Positions 39,740 to 50,014 of a stretch of 64,000 bases of DNA are shown here, piece by piece (position 1 is the first letter of the stretch; each line of letters begins with the position of its first letter). Below the pieces are notes generated by a model. That model was not told the DNA's origin. It saw only the letters and a program-made list of their open reading frames with translations, and made no database searches. The position numbers and the translations under genes are program-made. The stretch comes from Serpentinimonas raichei. GTDB lineage: Bacteria > Pseudomonadota > Gammaproteobacteria > Burkholderiales > Burkholderiaceae_C. The DNA is taken from NCBI RefSeq assembly GCF_000828895.1, contig NZ_AP014568.1, forward strand, positions 2,115,858-2,179,857, read 5' to 3'.

Positions 39740-40914
39740 CGCAGCTTCAGGGTCGAGAGGCCGATCAGGCACAGCAGCATGGTGATGATCCAAAAGCGCG
39801 TGACCACCTGGGTTTCGCGCCAGCCCGATTTCTCGAAGTGGTGGTGCAGCGGCGCCATCTTGAACAGGCGCCGCCCTTGGCCGTAGCGCCATTTGGTGAA
39901 CTTGAACCAGCTCACTTGCAGCATCACCGACAACGCCGAGGCCACGAACACGCCGCCGATCACGGCCAGCACGATCTCTTGGCGCACGATCACGGCGATG
40001 GTGCCCAGCGCCGCCCCGAGCGCCAGCGCGCCCACGTCGCCCATGAACACCTGCGCCGGGTAGGCGTTGAACCACAGGAAGGCCAGCCCGGCCCCGCCCA
40101 TGGCGGCGCAGAAGATCAGCACCTCGCCGGTGCCCGGAATGTGCGGCAGCAGCAGGTAGTCGGCAAACACGGCGTTGCCGGTGACGTAGGCGAAGATGCC
40201 CAGCACGCCCCCGACCATCACCACGGGCATGATGGCCAGCCCGTCGAGCCCATCGGTGAGGTTGACGGCGTTGCTGGACCCGACGATCACCAGGTAGGTC
40301 AGTAGCACGAAGCCGGCCACCCCGAGTGGGTAGCTCACTTCTTTGAAAAAGGGCACCATCAGCCCGGCTTGGTGCGGCAGATCGATGGTGAAGCCCGATG
40401 CCACCCAGCCCACGAACAGCTCGAACACGCGCTGGTTGCTGCCCTCGGAGATGGCAAACACGAGGTAGAAGGCCGCCACCAGCCCGATCACCGACTGCCA
40501 GAAATACTTGGTGCGCGAGCGCATGCCCTCTGGGTCTTTGTGCACGACTTTGCGCCAGTCGTCGATCCAGCCGATGGCGCCAAAACCGAGCGTGACCAAG
40601 AGCACGATCCAGACGAAGCGGTTGCTCGGGTCGAACCACAACAGGGTCGAGACGGTGATGGCAAACAGGATGAGCACGCCGCCCATGGTCGGGGTGCCGC
40701 TTTTGCTCAGGTGGGTTTGCATGCCATAGCCGCGGATGGGCTGGCCGATTTTGAGCTCGGTCAGGCGGCGGATGAACAGCGGCCCGACGCCCAACCCGAC
40801 CAGCATGGCGGTGATGGCGGCCATGACGGCGCGAAAGGTCTGGAACTGGAACACGCGCAAAAAATCGAGGTCGGGGCTGAGGCCCTGCAACCACAAGGCC
40901 AAGCTAGGCAACAT
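39736..40914 (-). CDS. mraY: Phospho-MurNAc-pentapeptide transferase
   Basis: 392 residues, ten membrane helices; makes lipid I on undecaprenyl phosphate. Signatures: [27 protein letters not shown] (Asp pair), [13 protein letters not shown] and [17 protein letters not shown] 40914 gives the usual start ([10 protein letters not shown]) and overlaps murF by 11 bases; its stop overlaps the murD start. Confidence 0.97.
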   Translation of the reverse strand: MLPSLALWLQGLSPDLDFLRVFQFQTFRAVMAAITAMLVGLGVGPLFIRRLTELKIGQPIRGYGMQTHLSKSGTPTMGGVLILFAITVSTLLWFDPSNRFVWIVLLVTLGFGAIGWIDDWRKVVHKDPEGMRSRTKYFWQSVIGLVAAFYLVFAISEGSNQRVFELFVGWVASGFTIDLPHQAGLMVPFFKEVSYPLGVAGFVLLTYLVIVGSSNAVNLTDGLDGLAIMPVVMVGGVLGIFAYVTGNAVFADYLLLPHIPGTGEVLIFCAAMGGAGLAFLWFNAYPAQVFMGDVGALALGAALGTIAVIVRQEIVLAVIGGVFVASALSVMLQVSWFKFTKWRYGQGRRLFKMAPLHHHFEKSGWRETQVVTRFWIITMLLCLIGLSTLKLR

Positions 40915-42481
40915 GGGGCGTGCCCTCCGTGGTGGGGGTGTGAATGTGTGCGTGGGCCAAGCTGGCGGCTTGCAGCGCCTGCACCAGCCGCTCCATGCGC
41001 ATGAAGCGCGAGCCTTTGACCAGCACGCTGGCGGCTTGCGCGGCGGCGGGCAGGGCGGCGCGCTGCAGGGCCTCGAAATCGGGGCATGCGTGCAGGCGGC
41101 CGTTGGCTTGGGCACTGGCTTGGGCACTGGCTTGGGCTTGCAAGGCAGCGGCGGCGCGCTGCATCCAGTCACCCGTCACAAAAATCTGCTCGATGCCGCG
41201 TGCCAGCGCGTGGCGCAGCACTTCCTCGTGAAAGGCCAGCGCCTGCGCCCCGACTTCGCCCATATCGCCCAGCAGCAGCAGGCGCGGCGCGGGCAGTTCG
41301 GCCAACCAGTCGATGGCGGCGCGCACCGAGTCGGGGTTGGCGTTGTAGCTGTCGTCGATCAGGGTCTGGGCCTGCGCGCCCCGGTGCAGGGTGAGGGTGC
41401 GCGAGCGCCCGGCCACGGGTTCGAAACCTTCGAGCCCGGCCTGGATGGCCGCCAGCGGCACCCCGGCGGCGATGGCGCAGGCCGTGGCCGCCAGCGCGTT
41501 GTGCAGGTTGTGCCTTCCGGCCAGCCGCAGGCGCGCTTGCAGCGGCCCGGCCGGGGTGTGCAGATGCAGCGCCCAGGCGCCATTGGTCCAGTGCGCTTGG
41601 GCGTGGACCTCCGCAGGTGGGGTGCTGGTTTTTGCGTTGGCGGGGACGGCGGCGCGGGCCGGGCAGGGCCGGGGTTCGTCAGTCACACGTTCCGATTCCT
41701 CACCCCGGCCCTGCCCGGCCCACGCCGCCTCGGGCGTTACAGCTGCGCCCACGGCGAAGCGCAGCACCTGGCGCGCACCGGCGATCTGTTGCCACAACGC
41801 GCTGTAGGCGTCGTCGGCCGGGAATACCGCCACGCCGTCGGGCGGCAGGGCCGCCAGCACGCTGCCGTTCTCGCGCGCCACCGCTTCTACGCTTGGCATG
41901 AATTCTTGGTGTTCGCGCTGGGCGTTGTTGACCAGCGCCACCGTGGGCTGGGCTAGGGCGGCCAGGGCGGCGATCTCGCCGGGGTGGTTCATGCCCAGCT
42001 CCAGCACCGCCAGCCGGTGCGTCTGGCGCAGGCGCAGCAGGGTCAGGGGCACGCCGATGTCGTTGTTGAAATTGCCCTCGGTGGCCAGCGCTGCCTCGCC
42101 CACTGCGGCGCGCAGCATGGCGGCGATGAGCTGCGTCACCGTGGTCTTGCCGTTGCTGCCGGTGACGGCGATCAGCGGCAGTTCGAAGCGCGCACGCCAG
42201 CGCTGCGCCAGCTCGCCCAAGGCGGCGCGGGCGTCGGGCACTTCGACGCCGGCCAGCCCGGCCGCGGCCAGCCCGCGCTCGGCCACCGCCCCGACGGCCC
42301 CGGCGGCGCGCGCTTGGGCCAGCCAGTCGTTGCCGTCGAAACGCTCTCCGCGCAGCGCCACAAACAAATCGCCCGGGCGCAGGGTGCGGGTGTCGGTGTG
42401 CACGCGCAGCACCGGCGCGCCGATGTGGCCCACGGGCCGCGCACCCGCCAGCAGCGGCAGCAGTTGCATCAGCTCGTTCAA
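40904..42481 (-). CDS. murF: UDP-MurNAc-tripeptide--D-Ala-D-Ala ligase with inserted repeat
   Basis: 525 residues. Adds D-Ala-D-Ala to UDP-MurNAc-tripeptide. Core motifs: [82 protein letters not shown] and [11 protein letters not shown]. The central domain is extended at about residues 245-290 by a segment encoded by a 66-bp palindromic element. Near the C-terminus a 12-bp tandem DNA repeat (41106-41138) encodes a Gln-Ala-Ser-Ala repeat. Overlaps murE by four bases. Confidence 0.95.
   Translation of the reverse strand: MNELMQLLPLLAGARPVGHIGAPVLRVHTDTRTLRPGDLFVALRGERFDGNDWLAQARAAGAVGAVAERGLAAAGLAGVEVPDARAALGELAQRWRARFELPLIAVTGSNGKTTVTQLIAAMLRAAVGEAALATEGNFNNDIGVPLTLLRLRQTHRLAVLELGMNHPGEIAALAALAQPTVALVNNAQREHQEFMPSVEAVARENGSVLAALPPDGVAVFPADDAYSALWQQIAGARQVLRFAVGAAVTPEAAWAGQGRGEESERVTDEPRPCPARAAVPANAKTSTPPAEVHAQAHWTNGAWALHLHTPAGPLQARLRLAGRHNLHNALAATACAIAAGVPLAAIQAGLEGFEPVAGRSRTLTLHRGAQAQTLIDDSYNANPDSVRAAIDWLAELPAPRLLLLGDMGEVGAQALAFHEEVLRHALARGIEQIFVTGDWMQRAAAALQAQASAQASAQANGRLHACPDFEALQRAALPAAAQAASVLVKGSRFMRMERLVQALQAASLAHAHIHTPTTEGTPHVA
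41656..41721 (-). repeat. 66-bp palindromic element inside murF
   Basis: Perfect 20-bp inverted arms (41656-41675 and 41702-41721) around the same 26-nt core as in murD, inverted. The arm sequence differs from the murD copy (GGGCAGGG versus GGGCTGGG), yet both arms changed together so pairing is kept. It is translated in frame as [13 protein letters not shown] plus arm residues. Confidence 0.85.
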
Positions 42482-44031
42482 GTGGCCTCCCCTTGCTCGG
42501 CCTGCCAGCGCCGTTGCAGCGCCAGCCGGCCCTGCACCACGTCGGAGAAGGGGTGGCGCACGCCGGCGATTTCTTGGTAGTCCTCGTGGCCTTTGCCGGC
42601 CAGCAGGATGATGTCGCGCGCATCGGCCATATCGACCGCCTCTTGGATCGCCTCGGCGCGGTCGGGCTCGACGATGGCGCGCACCGGCTCGCTCAAGCCA
42701 GCCTGCATTTCGAGCAGGATTTGCAGCGGGTCTTCGCTGCGCGGGTTGTCGCTGGTGAGCACCAGCCGCGCCGCTTCGCGCTCGGCCGCTGCGGCCATGA
42801 GCGCTCGTTTGCTGCGGTCGCGCTCACCGCCGCAGCCCAGCACGCACCACAGGCGCCCGCCCCGGTGCTCGGCCAGCGGCTGCAAGGCTTGCAGGGCTTT
42901 TTCTACCGCATCGGGGGTGTGGGCGTAGTCCACCAGCAGCAGCGGCAAGCTGGCTGGGCCGTCGGTCCAGGCGGCCTGCATGCGGCCGGGCACCGGCGTG
43001 AGCGCGGCGCTGGCCTGCGCCGCCGCTGCCAGGCTGTGGCCGCCGATGCGCAGCACCGCCAGCGCGCACAGCAGGTTGCTCAGGTTGTAGTCGCCCACCA
43101 CGTCGAGCGACAGGCTGATGCGCTCGCCACCCTGCCCTGCTGGCCCCTCTTGCTCTGCTGGCACTTCCTGCACCACGAAGTCGATGCCGGTCGCGCTCCA
43201 GTGGCGCTCCAGCAGGCGCAGCCGCGCCGGCCGCTGCGCTTCGGGCTCGGTCGAGACCGTCCACAGATCGAGGCTGGGGCGCTGCGCCAGATCGGCCGCC
43301 AGTTCGCGCCCGTGCTCGTCGTCGATGTTGACCACTGCCGCCTGCAGATTGGGCCAGTCGAACAGGGCGCGCTTGGCGGCCCAGTAGGCTTGCATGGTGC
43401 CGTGGTAGTCGAGGTGGTCCTGGCTCAGGTTGGTGAACACCGCCGTATGCAGGCGCGTAGCGTTGAGCCGCCCTTCGTCGATGCCGATCGAGGAGGCCTC
43501 CATCACCACCGTTTGCAGCCCCTGGTCGGCGTAGCGGCGCAGCAAGGTTTGCAGCGTCATCGGGTCCGGCGTGGTAAAGCCGGTGCTCTGCAGCGCGCTG
43601 CCTGCGGCCCCGGTGCCCAGGGTGCCGATCAGCGCGGTGGGCTCGCCCAGCGCCTGCAACCACTGGCTGCACCACCAGGCGCTCGAGGTTTTGCCGTTGG
43701 TGCCGGTGATGGCCACCACGCGCAGCGCCGCGCTGGGGGCGCCGCAAAAGCGGTGCGCCACCTCGCCCGCTGCCGCCTTAAGTTGCGCCAGCGCCGCCAC
43801 CCGCGGGTCGTCGAAACCCCAGTCCTGCACCCGTTCGGCCTCCACCAAGCAGGCCACGGCCCCGGCTCGCAGCGCCGCCGCCACGAACTGGCGCCCGTCG
43901 TGGCCGCTGCCGGGCCAAGCCACGAAGGCGTCGCCGGGCTGTAGCTGGCGGCTGTCGCTCACCAAGCGCTGGGCACCCTTGGCCTGTAGCCAAGCCACCG
44001 CCTCGGCGGCCAAATCAAAGGTTGGGATCAT
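42478..44031 (-). CDS. murE: UDP-MurNAc-L-Ala-D-Glu--meso-DAP ligase
   Basis: 517 residues; adds the third amino acid of the stem peptide. The specificity motif SDNPRSEDP (DNPR) indicates meso-diaminopimelate, matching dapF elsewhere in the window. Also P-loop [53 protein letters not shown] and GKGHEDYQEI. ATG 44031 overlaps ftsI; the open frame beyond it is spurious. Confidence 0.97.
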   Translation of the reverse strand: MIPTFDLAAEAVAWLQAKGAQRLVSDSRQLQPGDAFVAWPGSGHDGRQFVAAALRAGAVACLVEAERVQDWGFDDPRVAALAQLKAAAGEVAHRFCGAPSAALRVVAITGTNGKTSSAWWCSQWLQALGEPTALIGTLGTGAAGSALQSTGFTTPDPMTLQTLLRRYADQGLQTVVMEASSIGIDEGRLNATRLHTAVFTNLSQDHLDYHGTMQAYWAAKRALFDWPNLQAAVVNIDDEHGRELAADLAQRPSLDLWTVSTEPEAQRPARLRLLERHWSATGIDFVVQEVPAEQEGPAGQGGERISLSLDVVGDYNLSNLLCALAVLRIGGHSLAAAAQASAALTPVPGRMQAAWTDGPASLPLLLVDYAHTPDAVEKALQALQPLAEHRGGRLWCVLGCGGERDRSKRALMAAAAEREAARLVLTSDNPRSEDPLQILLEMQAGLSEPVRAIVEPDRAEAIQEAVDMADARDIILLAGKGHEDYQEIAGVRHPFSDVVQGRLALQRRWQAEQGEAT

Positions 44032-45758
44032 CCTGGCTCCTGCACCAAATCGGCCACGATGTGCGGCCGCACGTCCACGTCGGGCGCCACACCGAGCACG
44101 CGCAAGGTCTGCTGCACCGTGGCTGAAAATACGGGGGCTGCCACCACGCCGCCAAAAAATCCGCCCTCGGTGGGCTCGTCGATCATCACCGCCACCACCA
44201 CGCGCGGCTGTTCGGCCGGGGCCAGCCCGACAAAGAAGCTGCGGTGCCGATTGATGGCGTAGCCCGTACCCTCTTGCACGCGCGAGGTGCCGGTCTTGCC
44301 GCCGACCGAAAAGCCCACCGTCTGCGCACGCTGCGCGGTGCCGCCCGGCCCGGCGCTGAGCGCCAGCATGTGGCGCACCGCCTGCGCGTGCTGCGGGCTG
44401 AACACCGGCACCCCTTGGGCCGGCTGCTGGCTTTTGAGCAGGGTCACAGGCAGCAGCTTGCCATCGCGGGCAAACACGGTGTAGGCCTGCGCGAGCTGGA
44501 ACAAGGAGGTGGACAGGCCGTAGCCGTAGCTCATGGTGGCCTGCTCGATCGGGCGCCAGCTCTCGTAGGGGCGCAAGCGCCCGCTCGCGGCACCGGGGAA
44601 GGGCAGTTGCGGCCGCTGCCCAAAGCCTATGCGGGTGTAGGCCTCCCACATCTCACGCGGCTGCATGATCTGCGCCAGTTTGACCATGGCCACGTTGCTC
44701 GACGCCTTCATGGCCTCGTTGAGCGTGACCGTGCCCAAGGCCCGGATGTCTCGGATGGTGAAGCGGCCCATGGTCAGGCGGCCGTCGCCGGTCTCGATCA
44801 GGGTCTCGGGGCGCACCAGCCCGCGCTCCAGCGCTATCGCAGCCATGAAGGGTTTCACGGTGGAGCCGGGCTCGAAGGTATCGGTCAGGGCGCGGTTGCG
44901 CACCTGCTCGCCGCTCAGGTTGCGGCGCTGGTTCGGGTTGAAACTGGGGTAGTTGGCGAGCGCCAAAATTTCGCCCGTGCGGGCATCGAGCACCACGATG
45001 CTGCCGCCCCGCGCCTGGTGCTGCTGCACCGCCTCGCGCAGGCGCTGGAAGGCGAAGAACTGGATGCGGCTGTCGATCGAGAGCTGCACGTCGCGCCCAT
45101 CGACCGGCGGGATGACTTCGCGCACGTCTTCGACCACGCGCCCGAAGCGGTCGCGCAGCACCCGGCGCGAACCCGCCTGCCCCGACAGTTGGGCGTTGAA
45201 GGCCAGCTCCACGCCCTCTTGGCCCACGTCTTCGACGTTGGTAAAGCCGACCACGTGCGCCAGCGCCTCGCCTTCCGGGTACTGGCGCCGGTACTCTTTG
45301 CGAAAGTGGATGCCCTCGATGCCGAGTGCGCGCACCTGCGCCGCGCGCGGCTCGTCGAGCTGCCGGCGCAGCCAGACAAAGGTCGGGTGCCGATCCAGCC
45401 GACGCTGCAATTCGGCCGGTGGCAAATCCAGCAGCCGCGCCAGCTCGGGCATTTGGGGGTGCTGGCGGTCGATGTTTTCGGGGATCGCCCACACGCTCTG
45501 CGCCACCACGCTGGTGGCCAGGATCAGGCCATTGCGGTCCAGCACCCGACCCCGATTCGGCGGCAGCTCCAGCGTGCGCTCGAAGCGGATTTCGCCTTGG
45601 CGCTGGAAAAACTCGTTGCCAAACACCTGCACGTAGGCGGCGCGCGCGCCCAAGCCGAGAAAAACCAGCGCGAAACCGGCCACGATCAGGCGGCTGCGCC
45701 AGATTGGGGTGGCGCTGGTGAGCAAGGGGCTGGAGCCCAAGGCGATGCCGCGCTTCAT
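44028..45758 (-). CDS. ftsI: Septal transpeptidase FtsI (PBP3)
   Basis: 576 residues, class B penicillin-binding protein: short cytosolic tail, membrane anchor (LIVAGFALVFLGLGARAAYV), pedestal dimerisation domain, and transpeptidase with catalytic Ser in EPGSTVKPF (about residue 297), SSN in MKASSNVAMVKL, and GGKTGTSRV (about residue 485). Cross-links septal peptidoglycan with FtsW. Four-base overlaps with ftsL and murE. Confidence 0.97.
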   Translation of the reverse strand: MKRGIALGSSPLLTSATPIWRSRLIVAGFALVFLGLGARAAYVQVFGNEFFQRQGEIRFERTLELPPNRGRVLDRNGLILATSVVAQSVWAIPENIDRQHPQMPELARLLDLPPAELQRRLDRHPTFVWLRRQLDEPRAAQVRALGIEGIHFRKEYRRQYPEGEALAHVVGFTNVEDVGQEGVELAFNAQLSGQAGSRRVLRDRFGRVVEDVREVIPPVDGRDVQLSIDSRIQFFAFQRLREAVQQHQARGGSIVVLDARTGEILALANYPSFNPNQRRNLSGEQVRNRALTDTFEPGSTVKPFMAAIALERGLVRPETLIETGDGRLTMGRFTIRDIRALGTVTLNEAMKASSNVAMVKLAQIMQPREMWEAYTRIGFGQRPQLPFPGAASGRLRPYESWRPIEQATMSYGYGLSTSLFQLAQAYTVFARDGKLLPVTLLKSQQPAQGVPVFSPQHAQAVRHMLALSAGPGGTAQRAQTVGFSVGGKTGTSRVQEGTGYAINRHRSFFVGLAPAEQPRVVVAVMIDEPTEGGFFGGVVAAPVFSATVQQTLRVLGVAPDVDVRPHIVADLVQEPG

Positions 45759-46138
45759 GGACGTGGCTCCGGGCTGACCAAGGGTGGGCGGGATGCGGCG
45801 GGGGCGGCCACCGGCCCTTGCAGACGCTGCACCGGCCCAGCCGCCCCCGTGCCCGCCGGGCCGCTGCTGCTGCCGATGGGCAGGACCAACACCTCGGTGA
45901 TGCCGGGGTGGATCGGGCGCATTTGCAAGCGCTCACTGGCCAGTTGCTGCACCCGCGCCGGGGCCGCTAGGGTGCGCTTTTGCACCTGCAACTGCTCGTG
46001 ATCGGAGGCCAAGCGATCGGCCGCCGCGTTGGCGCGCTCCAGCGCCACGAACAGGCGCCGCGCCTCGTATTGCTGGTGCACCAGGCTCAGGGCGCTGGCC
46101 ACCAGCACCAGCAGCAGCACCAGATTGAGCCGCGTCAT
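45755..46138 (-). CDS. ftsL: Cell division protein FtsL
   Basis: 127 residues: membrane helix ([20 protein letters not shown]) followed by a periplasmic leucine-zipper-like coiled coil ([20 protein letters not shown]) and an Ala/Pro-rich tail longer than in enterobacteria. It would form the FtsQBL complex. Position between rsmH and ftsI supports the weakly conserved sequence. Confidence 0.92.
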   Translation of the reverse strand: MTRLNLVLLLVLVASALSLVHQQYEARRLFVALERANAAADRLASDHEQLQVQKRTLAAPARVQQLASERLQMRPIHPGITEVLVLPIGSSSGPAGTGAAGPVQRLQGPVAAPAASRPPLVSPEPRP

Positions 46139-47076
46139 GGCCGCAGCTCCGATGGCTGCAGCGCGGTGCGCTGGGCCAAGCGCAGCACCGCGCTGCGCGC
46201 GCGCGGGTTGGCCGCCACCTCGGCCGCGCTGGGCAAGACCCGCTGCACTTGCGCCAGCGCCAAGGCTTTGGGCGCGGCCAGCGGGGCGCGGCGGTCGTAG
46301 GCATCTTTGGCGTGCTGCGCCATGAATTGCTTGACTATCCGGTCTTCCAGCGAGTGAAAGCTGATCACCACCAGCCAGCCACCGGGCTTGAGCACGCGCA
46401 GCGCCGCCTTCAGCGCGTGTTGCAGCTCCTCAAGCTCGGCGTTGATGAAAATCCGAATAGCCTGAAATGTGCGCGTTGCAGGGTCCTTGCCCGGCTGGCG
46501 GGTTTTGACCGCGCCAGCCACGATTTGGGCCAGCTCGGCGGTGGTTCCAATAGGGCCCCGTTCCTGTCGGCGACGATCAAGCGCCTTTGCAATCGATTGA
46601 GCAAACCGTTCTTCGCCGTATTCACGTATCACCTCCGCAATTTCTGCAATATCTGCCCCAGCCAGCCACTCGGCCGCGCTCTGGCCCCGGGTCGGGTCCA
46701 TGCGCATATCGAGCGGGCCGTCGTGGCGGAAGGAAAAACCCCGGGTGGGGTCCTCGAGTTGGGGTGAGCTCACCCCCAAATCCATCAAAATGCCGTCGGC
46801 GCTGGCCTCGGGCAGCTCAGCCAGTGCGGCAAAGCCCTGGTGGCGCACTGCGTGCAAGCGCGTCTCACTGGCCGCCAGTTGCCGCGCCACCTCGATCGCC
46901 TGCGGGTCTTTGTCGAACACCGTGAGGCGTCCGGCGGCCGATAGGCGCTCCAGAATCGCGCGCGCATGGCCGCCACGGCCAAAAGTGGCGTCGATGTAGC
47001 TCCCGTCTGCTTGCACGTGCAGCGCATCGACTGCTTCGTTCAACATGACGGTGCAATGGGCTAGGGGCTGTTGCAC
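46135..47076 (-). CDS. rsmH: 16S rRNA m4C1402 methyltransferase
   Basis: 313 residues from GTG 47076. SAM-dependent enzyme that methylates N4 of C1402 in 16S r[62 protein letters not shown] and [16 protein letters not shown]. Second gene of the dcw cluster, nine bases after mraZ. Confidence 0.97.
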   Translation of the reverse strand: MQQPLAHCTVMLNEAVDALHVQADGSYIDATFGRGGHARAILERLSAAGRLTVFDKDPQAIEVARQLAASETRLHAVRHQGFAALAELPEASADGILMDLGVSSPQLEDPTRGFSFRHDGPLDMRMDPTRGQSAAEWLAGADIAEIAEVIREYGEERFAQSIAKALDRRRQERGPIGTTAELAQIVAGAVKTRQPGKDPATRTFQAIRIFINAELEELQHALKAALRVLKPGGWLVVISFHSLEDRIVKQFMAQHAKDAYDRRAPLAAPKALALAQVQRVLPSAAEVAANPRARSAVLRLAQRTALQPSELRP

Positions 47077-47085
47077 CGGCGGCCC

Positions 47086-47514
47086 CTAGAAAGAAAAGTC
47101 CTTCAGGGCCTCGGGCAGCTCGCCGCGCATCGCCTCGGCCTCCTGGGCGGCGTAGGCTTGGGCGTCCCAGAGCTCGAAGTGGTTGCCCATGCCCAGCAGC
47201 ACCGCCTCTTTGTTCAAGTTGGCGGCGGCGCGCAGCTCGGGCGCGATCAGCACCCGGCCGGCGCTGTCGAGCTCGCAGTCCATGGCGTTGCCCAAGAAGA
47301 TGCGCTTCCACCACTGGGCCGACATCGGCAGCGCGGCGATGCGCTCGCGAAACTGTTCCCACTGCGGGCGTGGAAACACCATCAGGCAGCCGTGCGGGTG
47401 CTTGGTGATGGTGAGCTGCCCCGCGGCGCACGCGCTCAGCACCTCGCGGTGCCGCGTCGGCACGGCCAAGCGACCCTTGGCGTCGAGACTGAGAGAGGAT
47501 GCACCTTGGAACAC
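47086..47514 (-). CDS. mraZ: Transcriptional regulator MraZ
   Basis: 142 residues with two SpoVT/AbrB-like repeats ([20 protein letters not shown] and [19 protein letters not shown]), each holding the DxxGR core; forms a ring that represses the dcw operon. GTG 47514 is chosen because family similarity (VFQGASS) begins exactly there; the ATG at 47589 would put the operator inside the gene. Its own binding box lies at 47531-47570. Confidence 0.95.
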   Translation of the reverse strand: MFQGASSLSLDAKGRLAVPTRHREVLSACAAGQLTITKHPHGCLMVFPRPQWEQFRERIAALPMSAQWWKRIFLGNAMDCELDSAGRVLIAPELRAAANLNKEAVLLGMGNHFELWDAQAYAAQEAEAMRGELPEALKDFSF

Positions 47515-47530
47515 AGCAGAATGGCCTTTT

Positions 47531-47570
47531 GACCCACTAATCACCACAAAAACACACTTTTCACCACTGT
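47531..47570 (-). promoter_or_regulatory. MraZ operator: GTGG units at 10-bp spacing
   Basis: On minus, GTGG occurs at 47564-47567, GTGT at 47554-47557, GTGG at 47544-47547 and GTGG at 47534-47537, exactly ten bases apart, 20-54 bases ahead of the mraZ start. MraZ is known to bind about three to four TGGG/GTGG-type repeats with five-to-six-base spacers. This fits autoregulation of the whole division cluster. The remaining AT-richer stretch to 47755 probably holds the promoter, but no clear -35/-10 pair was picked. Confidence 0.78.
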
Positions 47571-47755
47571 AGCACCAAATCCCAGCCACGCCTAGTCGGC
47601 GTTACACTTTTTTCAAATGAAATCAAGCCGTTAGGACTTGGTTGCAAGCCAACAAAAAAGTAAAAATCAAGCCTAATGAAGGGCTTACAAGCCACATCAA
47701 AAGTTTTGGATAAAGCTTTTTGGCGGCCGGGGTGGATGCGGCCGCGCCCGCGCAC

Positions 47756-48640
47756 TCAAACGCGCAGCGCGTGCATGGAATACAGCGGCGCACCGCTCCA
47801 AGGCAGGCTCATGGCCTCGGCGGCCCAGCCGAACACGCCGTAGCACTCGGCAACGCTGCGCGCGGCGCACCGCGGACGCAGCCGCGGGTGCGCTTGCAGC
47901 AATTCCTGGGGCGAGCGCAGGCCCCAGCAAAACTCGGCCCCGCTCGGCCCCACGCTGTGGCAATGGCGCGCCTGCCCTATCCCTACGTGCGAAATGGCAT
48001 CGAACACCAGCACCGAATCGGGCGGGGCACGCTCGGCAAACTCGCGCAGCAACGCGCGCACCCGCTCCGGCGGCAGGTACATCAGCACGCCTTCGCAGAG
48101 CAGCCACAGCGGGCCACTGGCGGCCAGGCGATCCAGCGCCAGCGCGTCCCACCAGCCGTCGCGGGCGATGTCGATGCCGGCGTTGTGGCGGCGCCCGCCC
48201 TGTTCCGGCAGCAGTTGCTCGCGCAAGTCCAGCACCTCGGGCAGATCGGCATCGAGCCAGCGGTTGCGGCCGCTGTCCAGCCACTGGAAGTGATTCGACA
48301 GCCCACAACCCAAGTTGACCCCGGTCGCGTGCGGGTAGCGGGCAAAAAACTCGCGCCCCCAAGCTTTGAGCACGCCGGTGCGCCACAGCACGTTGAGCAT
48401 CACCAGCCGGTCTTGCAGCAGCGGCGCCACCTCGGTTTGCAGGCAGCTCAGCAGGTGCGCCGCGTCGGCGTCGTGGCAGTCCAGCCATGGGTAGCAGCGG
48501 GCGCCAAAAGCGCGCGCCACCAGCGGGATCAGCAAGGTCGAGCGCACCGCCTGCAACTGCGTCAGACGCACCAAACAGCCCAGCGGCACCGCCCCGGGTG
48601 GACAATGGCTGCGGCCGCAACGTCTGAGGGATGTCTCCAT
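47756..48640 (-). CDS. Class I SAM methyltransferase, LCMT/TcmP-like family
   Basis: 294 residues with the leucine carboxyl methyltransferase-like layout: a basic N-terminus, the SAM site GVNLGCGLSNHFQWL, acidic RWLDADLPEVLDLRE, LLCEGVLMYLPPERV and VFDAISHVG. Related bacterial proteins O-methylate small carboxylates or polyketides; the substrate is unknown. It lies upstream of mraZ on the same strand with 241 bases between, so it is probably outside the dcw operon. Confidence 0.82.
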   Translation of the reverse strand: METSLRRCGRSHCPPGAVPLGCLVRLTQLQAVRSTLLIPLVARAFGARCYPWLDCHDADAAHLLSCLQTEVAPLLQDRLVMLNVLWRTGVLKAWGREFFARYPHATGVNLGCGLSNHFQWLDSGRNRWLDADLPEVLDLREQLLPEQGGRRHNAGIDIARDGWWDALALDRLAASGPLWLLCEGVLMYLPPERVRALLREFAERAPPDSVLVFDAISHVGIGQARHCHSVGPSGAEFCWGLRSPQELLQAHPRLRPRCAARSVAECYGVFGWAAEAMSLPWSGAPLYSMHALRV

Positions 48641-48673
48641 GGTGCAATGGTACGCCCAAGCACCGCCTGTGCG

Positions 48674-50011
48674 CTACAAAATATAGCGCGACAAATCCTC
48701 GTTGCGGCTCAGCGCTGCCAGCCGGGCATCGACCATGGCGGCATCGACCGTGACTTCGGTGCCGCTCAGGCGTGCGGCGTCGAAGCTGACCTCGTCGAGC
48801 AGGTGCTCCATCACGGTGGCCAGGCGGCGCGCGCCGATGTTTTCGGTGCGCTCGTTGACCTCGAAGGCGATCTGAGCCAGCCGCGTGATGGCGGCCGCGT
48901 TAAACACCAGCGTCACGCCCTCGGTGGCCAGCAGCGCCTGGTACTGGCGCACCAGGCTGGCATGGGTTTGGGTGAGGATGGCCTCGAAATCGGCCACGGT
49001 GAGCGATTGCAGCTCGACCCGGATCGGCAGCCGCCCTTGCAGCTCGGGGATCAGGTCGCTGGGCTTGCTCAGGTGAAAGGCACCGCTGGCGATGAACAGG
49101 ATGTGGTCGGTCTTGACCGGGCCATATTTGGTGGACACGGTGCAGCCCTCGACAAGCGGCAGCAGGTCGCGTTGCACGCCTTGGCGCGAGACTTCGGCGC
49201 TGGACTGGCCGTCGCTGCGGCTGGTGACTTTGTCGATCTCGTCGATGAAGACGATGCCGTTTTGCTCGGCGCTCTGGATCGCTTGCAGCTTGATTTCTTC
49301 TTCGTTGAGCAGCCGCGCCGCTTCTTCGTCGATCAGCAGGCGGCGCGCTTCGGCGATTTTGAGCTTGCGCGTCTTGCGCTTGTGGGCACCGATCTGCGAG
49401 AACATGCCGCGCAACTGCTCGGCCATTTCCTCCATGCCCGGCGGCGTCATGACTTCGAGCTGCGGCTGCGCGGTGGCGAGTTCGATTTCGATTTCGCGCT
49501 CGTCGAGCGAGCCTTCGCGCAGTTTTTTGCGAAACACCTGGCGCGTGGCGTTGTCGCGCTCGGGCTCGGGCGCCAGCGGCCCCTCGTGCCGGGGCGCGGG
49601 CAGCAGCGCATCGAGCAGGCGCTCCTCGGCGCTGTCTTCGGCGCGGGCGCGCACCTTGAGCGCGGCCTGCTCGCGCGCTTGCTTGACGGCGATGTCCACC
49701 AGGTCGCGCACGATGCTGTCCACGTCTTTGCCGACGTAGCCGACTTCGGTGAACTTGGTGGCCTCGACCTTGATGAAGGGCGCTCCGGCCAGCCGCGCCA
49801 GCCGGCGCGCGATCTCGGTCTTGCCGACGCCGGTGGGGCCGATCATGAGGATGTTTTTGGGCGTGATCTCGGGCCGCAACTTGGGTTCGACCTGCTGGCG
49901 GCGCCAGCGGTTGCGCAGCGCAATGGCCACTGCGCGCTTGGCGGCGGTCTGGCCGATGATGTGGGCGTCGAGCTCGGAGACGATCTCCTGCGGGGTCATG
50001 GCAAAGGACAT
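48674..50011 (-). CDS. hslU: HslU ATPase of the HslUV protease
   Basis: 445 residues, AAA+ unfoldase: [20 protein letters not shown], Walker [20 protein letters not shown], pore loop [11 protein letters not shown], Walker [14 protein letters not shown], sensor and C-terminal NEDLSRYIL, which docks into HslV. Three bases after hslV. Confidence 0.98.
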   Translation of the reverse strand: MSFAMTPQEIVSELDAHIIGQTAAKRAVAIALRNRWRRQQVEPKLRPEITPKNILMIGPTGVGKTEIARRLARLAGAPFIKVEATKFTEVGYVGKDVDSIVRDLVDIAVKQAREQAALKVRARAEDSAEERLLDALLPAPRHEGPLAPEPERDNATRQVFRKKLREGSLDEREIEIELATAQPQLEVMTPPGMEEMAEQLRGMFSQIGAHKRKTRKLKIAEARRLLIDEEAARLLNEEEIKLQAIQSAEQNGIVFIDEIDKVTSRSDGQSSAEVSRQGVQRDLLPLVEGCTVSTKYGPVKTDHILFIASGAFHLSKPSDLIPELQGRLPIRVELQSLTVADFEAILTQTHASLVRQYQALLATEGVTLVFNAAAITRLAQIAFEVNERTENIGARRLATVMEHLLDEVSFDAARLSGTEVTVDAAMVDARLAALSRNEDLSRYIL

Positions 50012-50014
50012 GGC

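Noticed and set aside
39740..40894. Apparent upstream extension of murD into mraY giving a 1020-codon frame
   Set aside because: The extra sequence is an out-of-frame reading of mraY; MurD similarity starts at ATG 39739, which overlaps the mraY stop in the usual ATGA manner.
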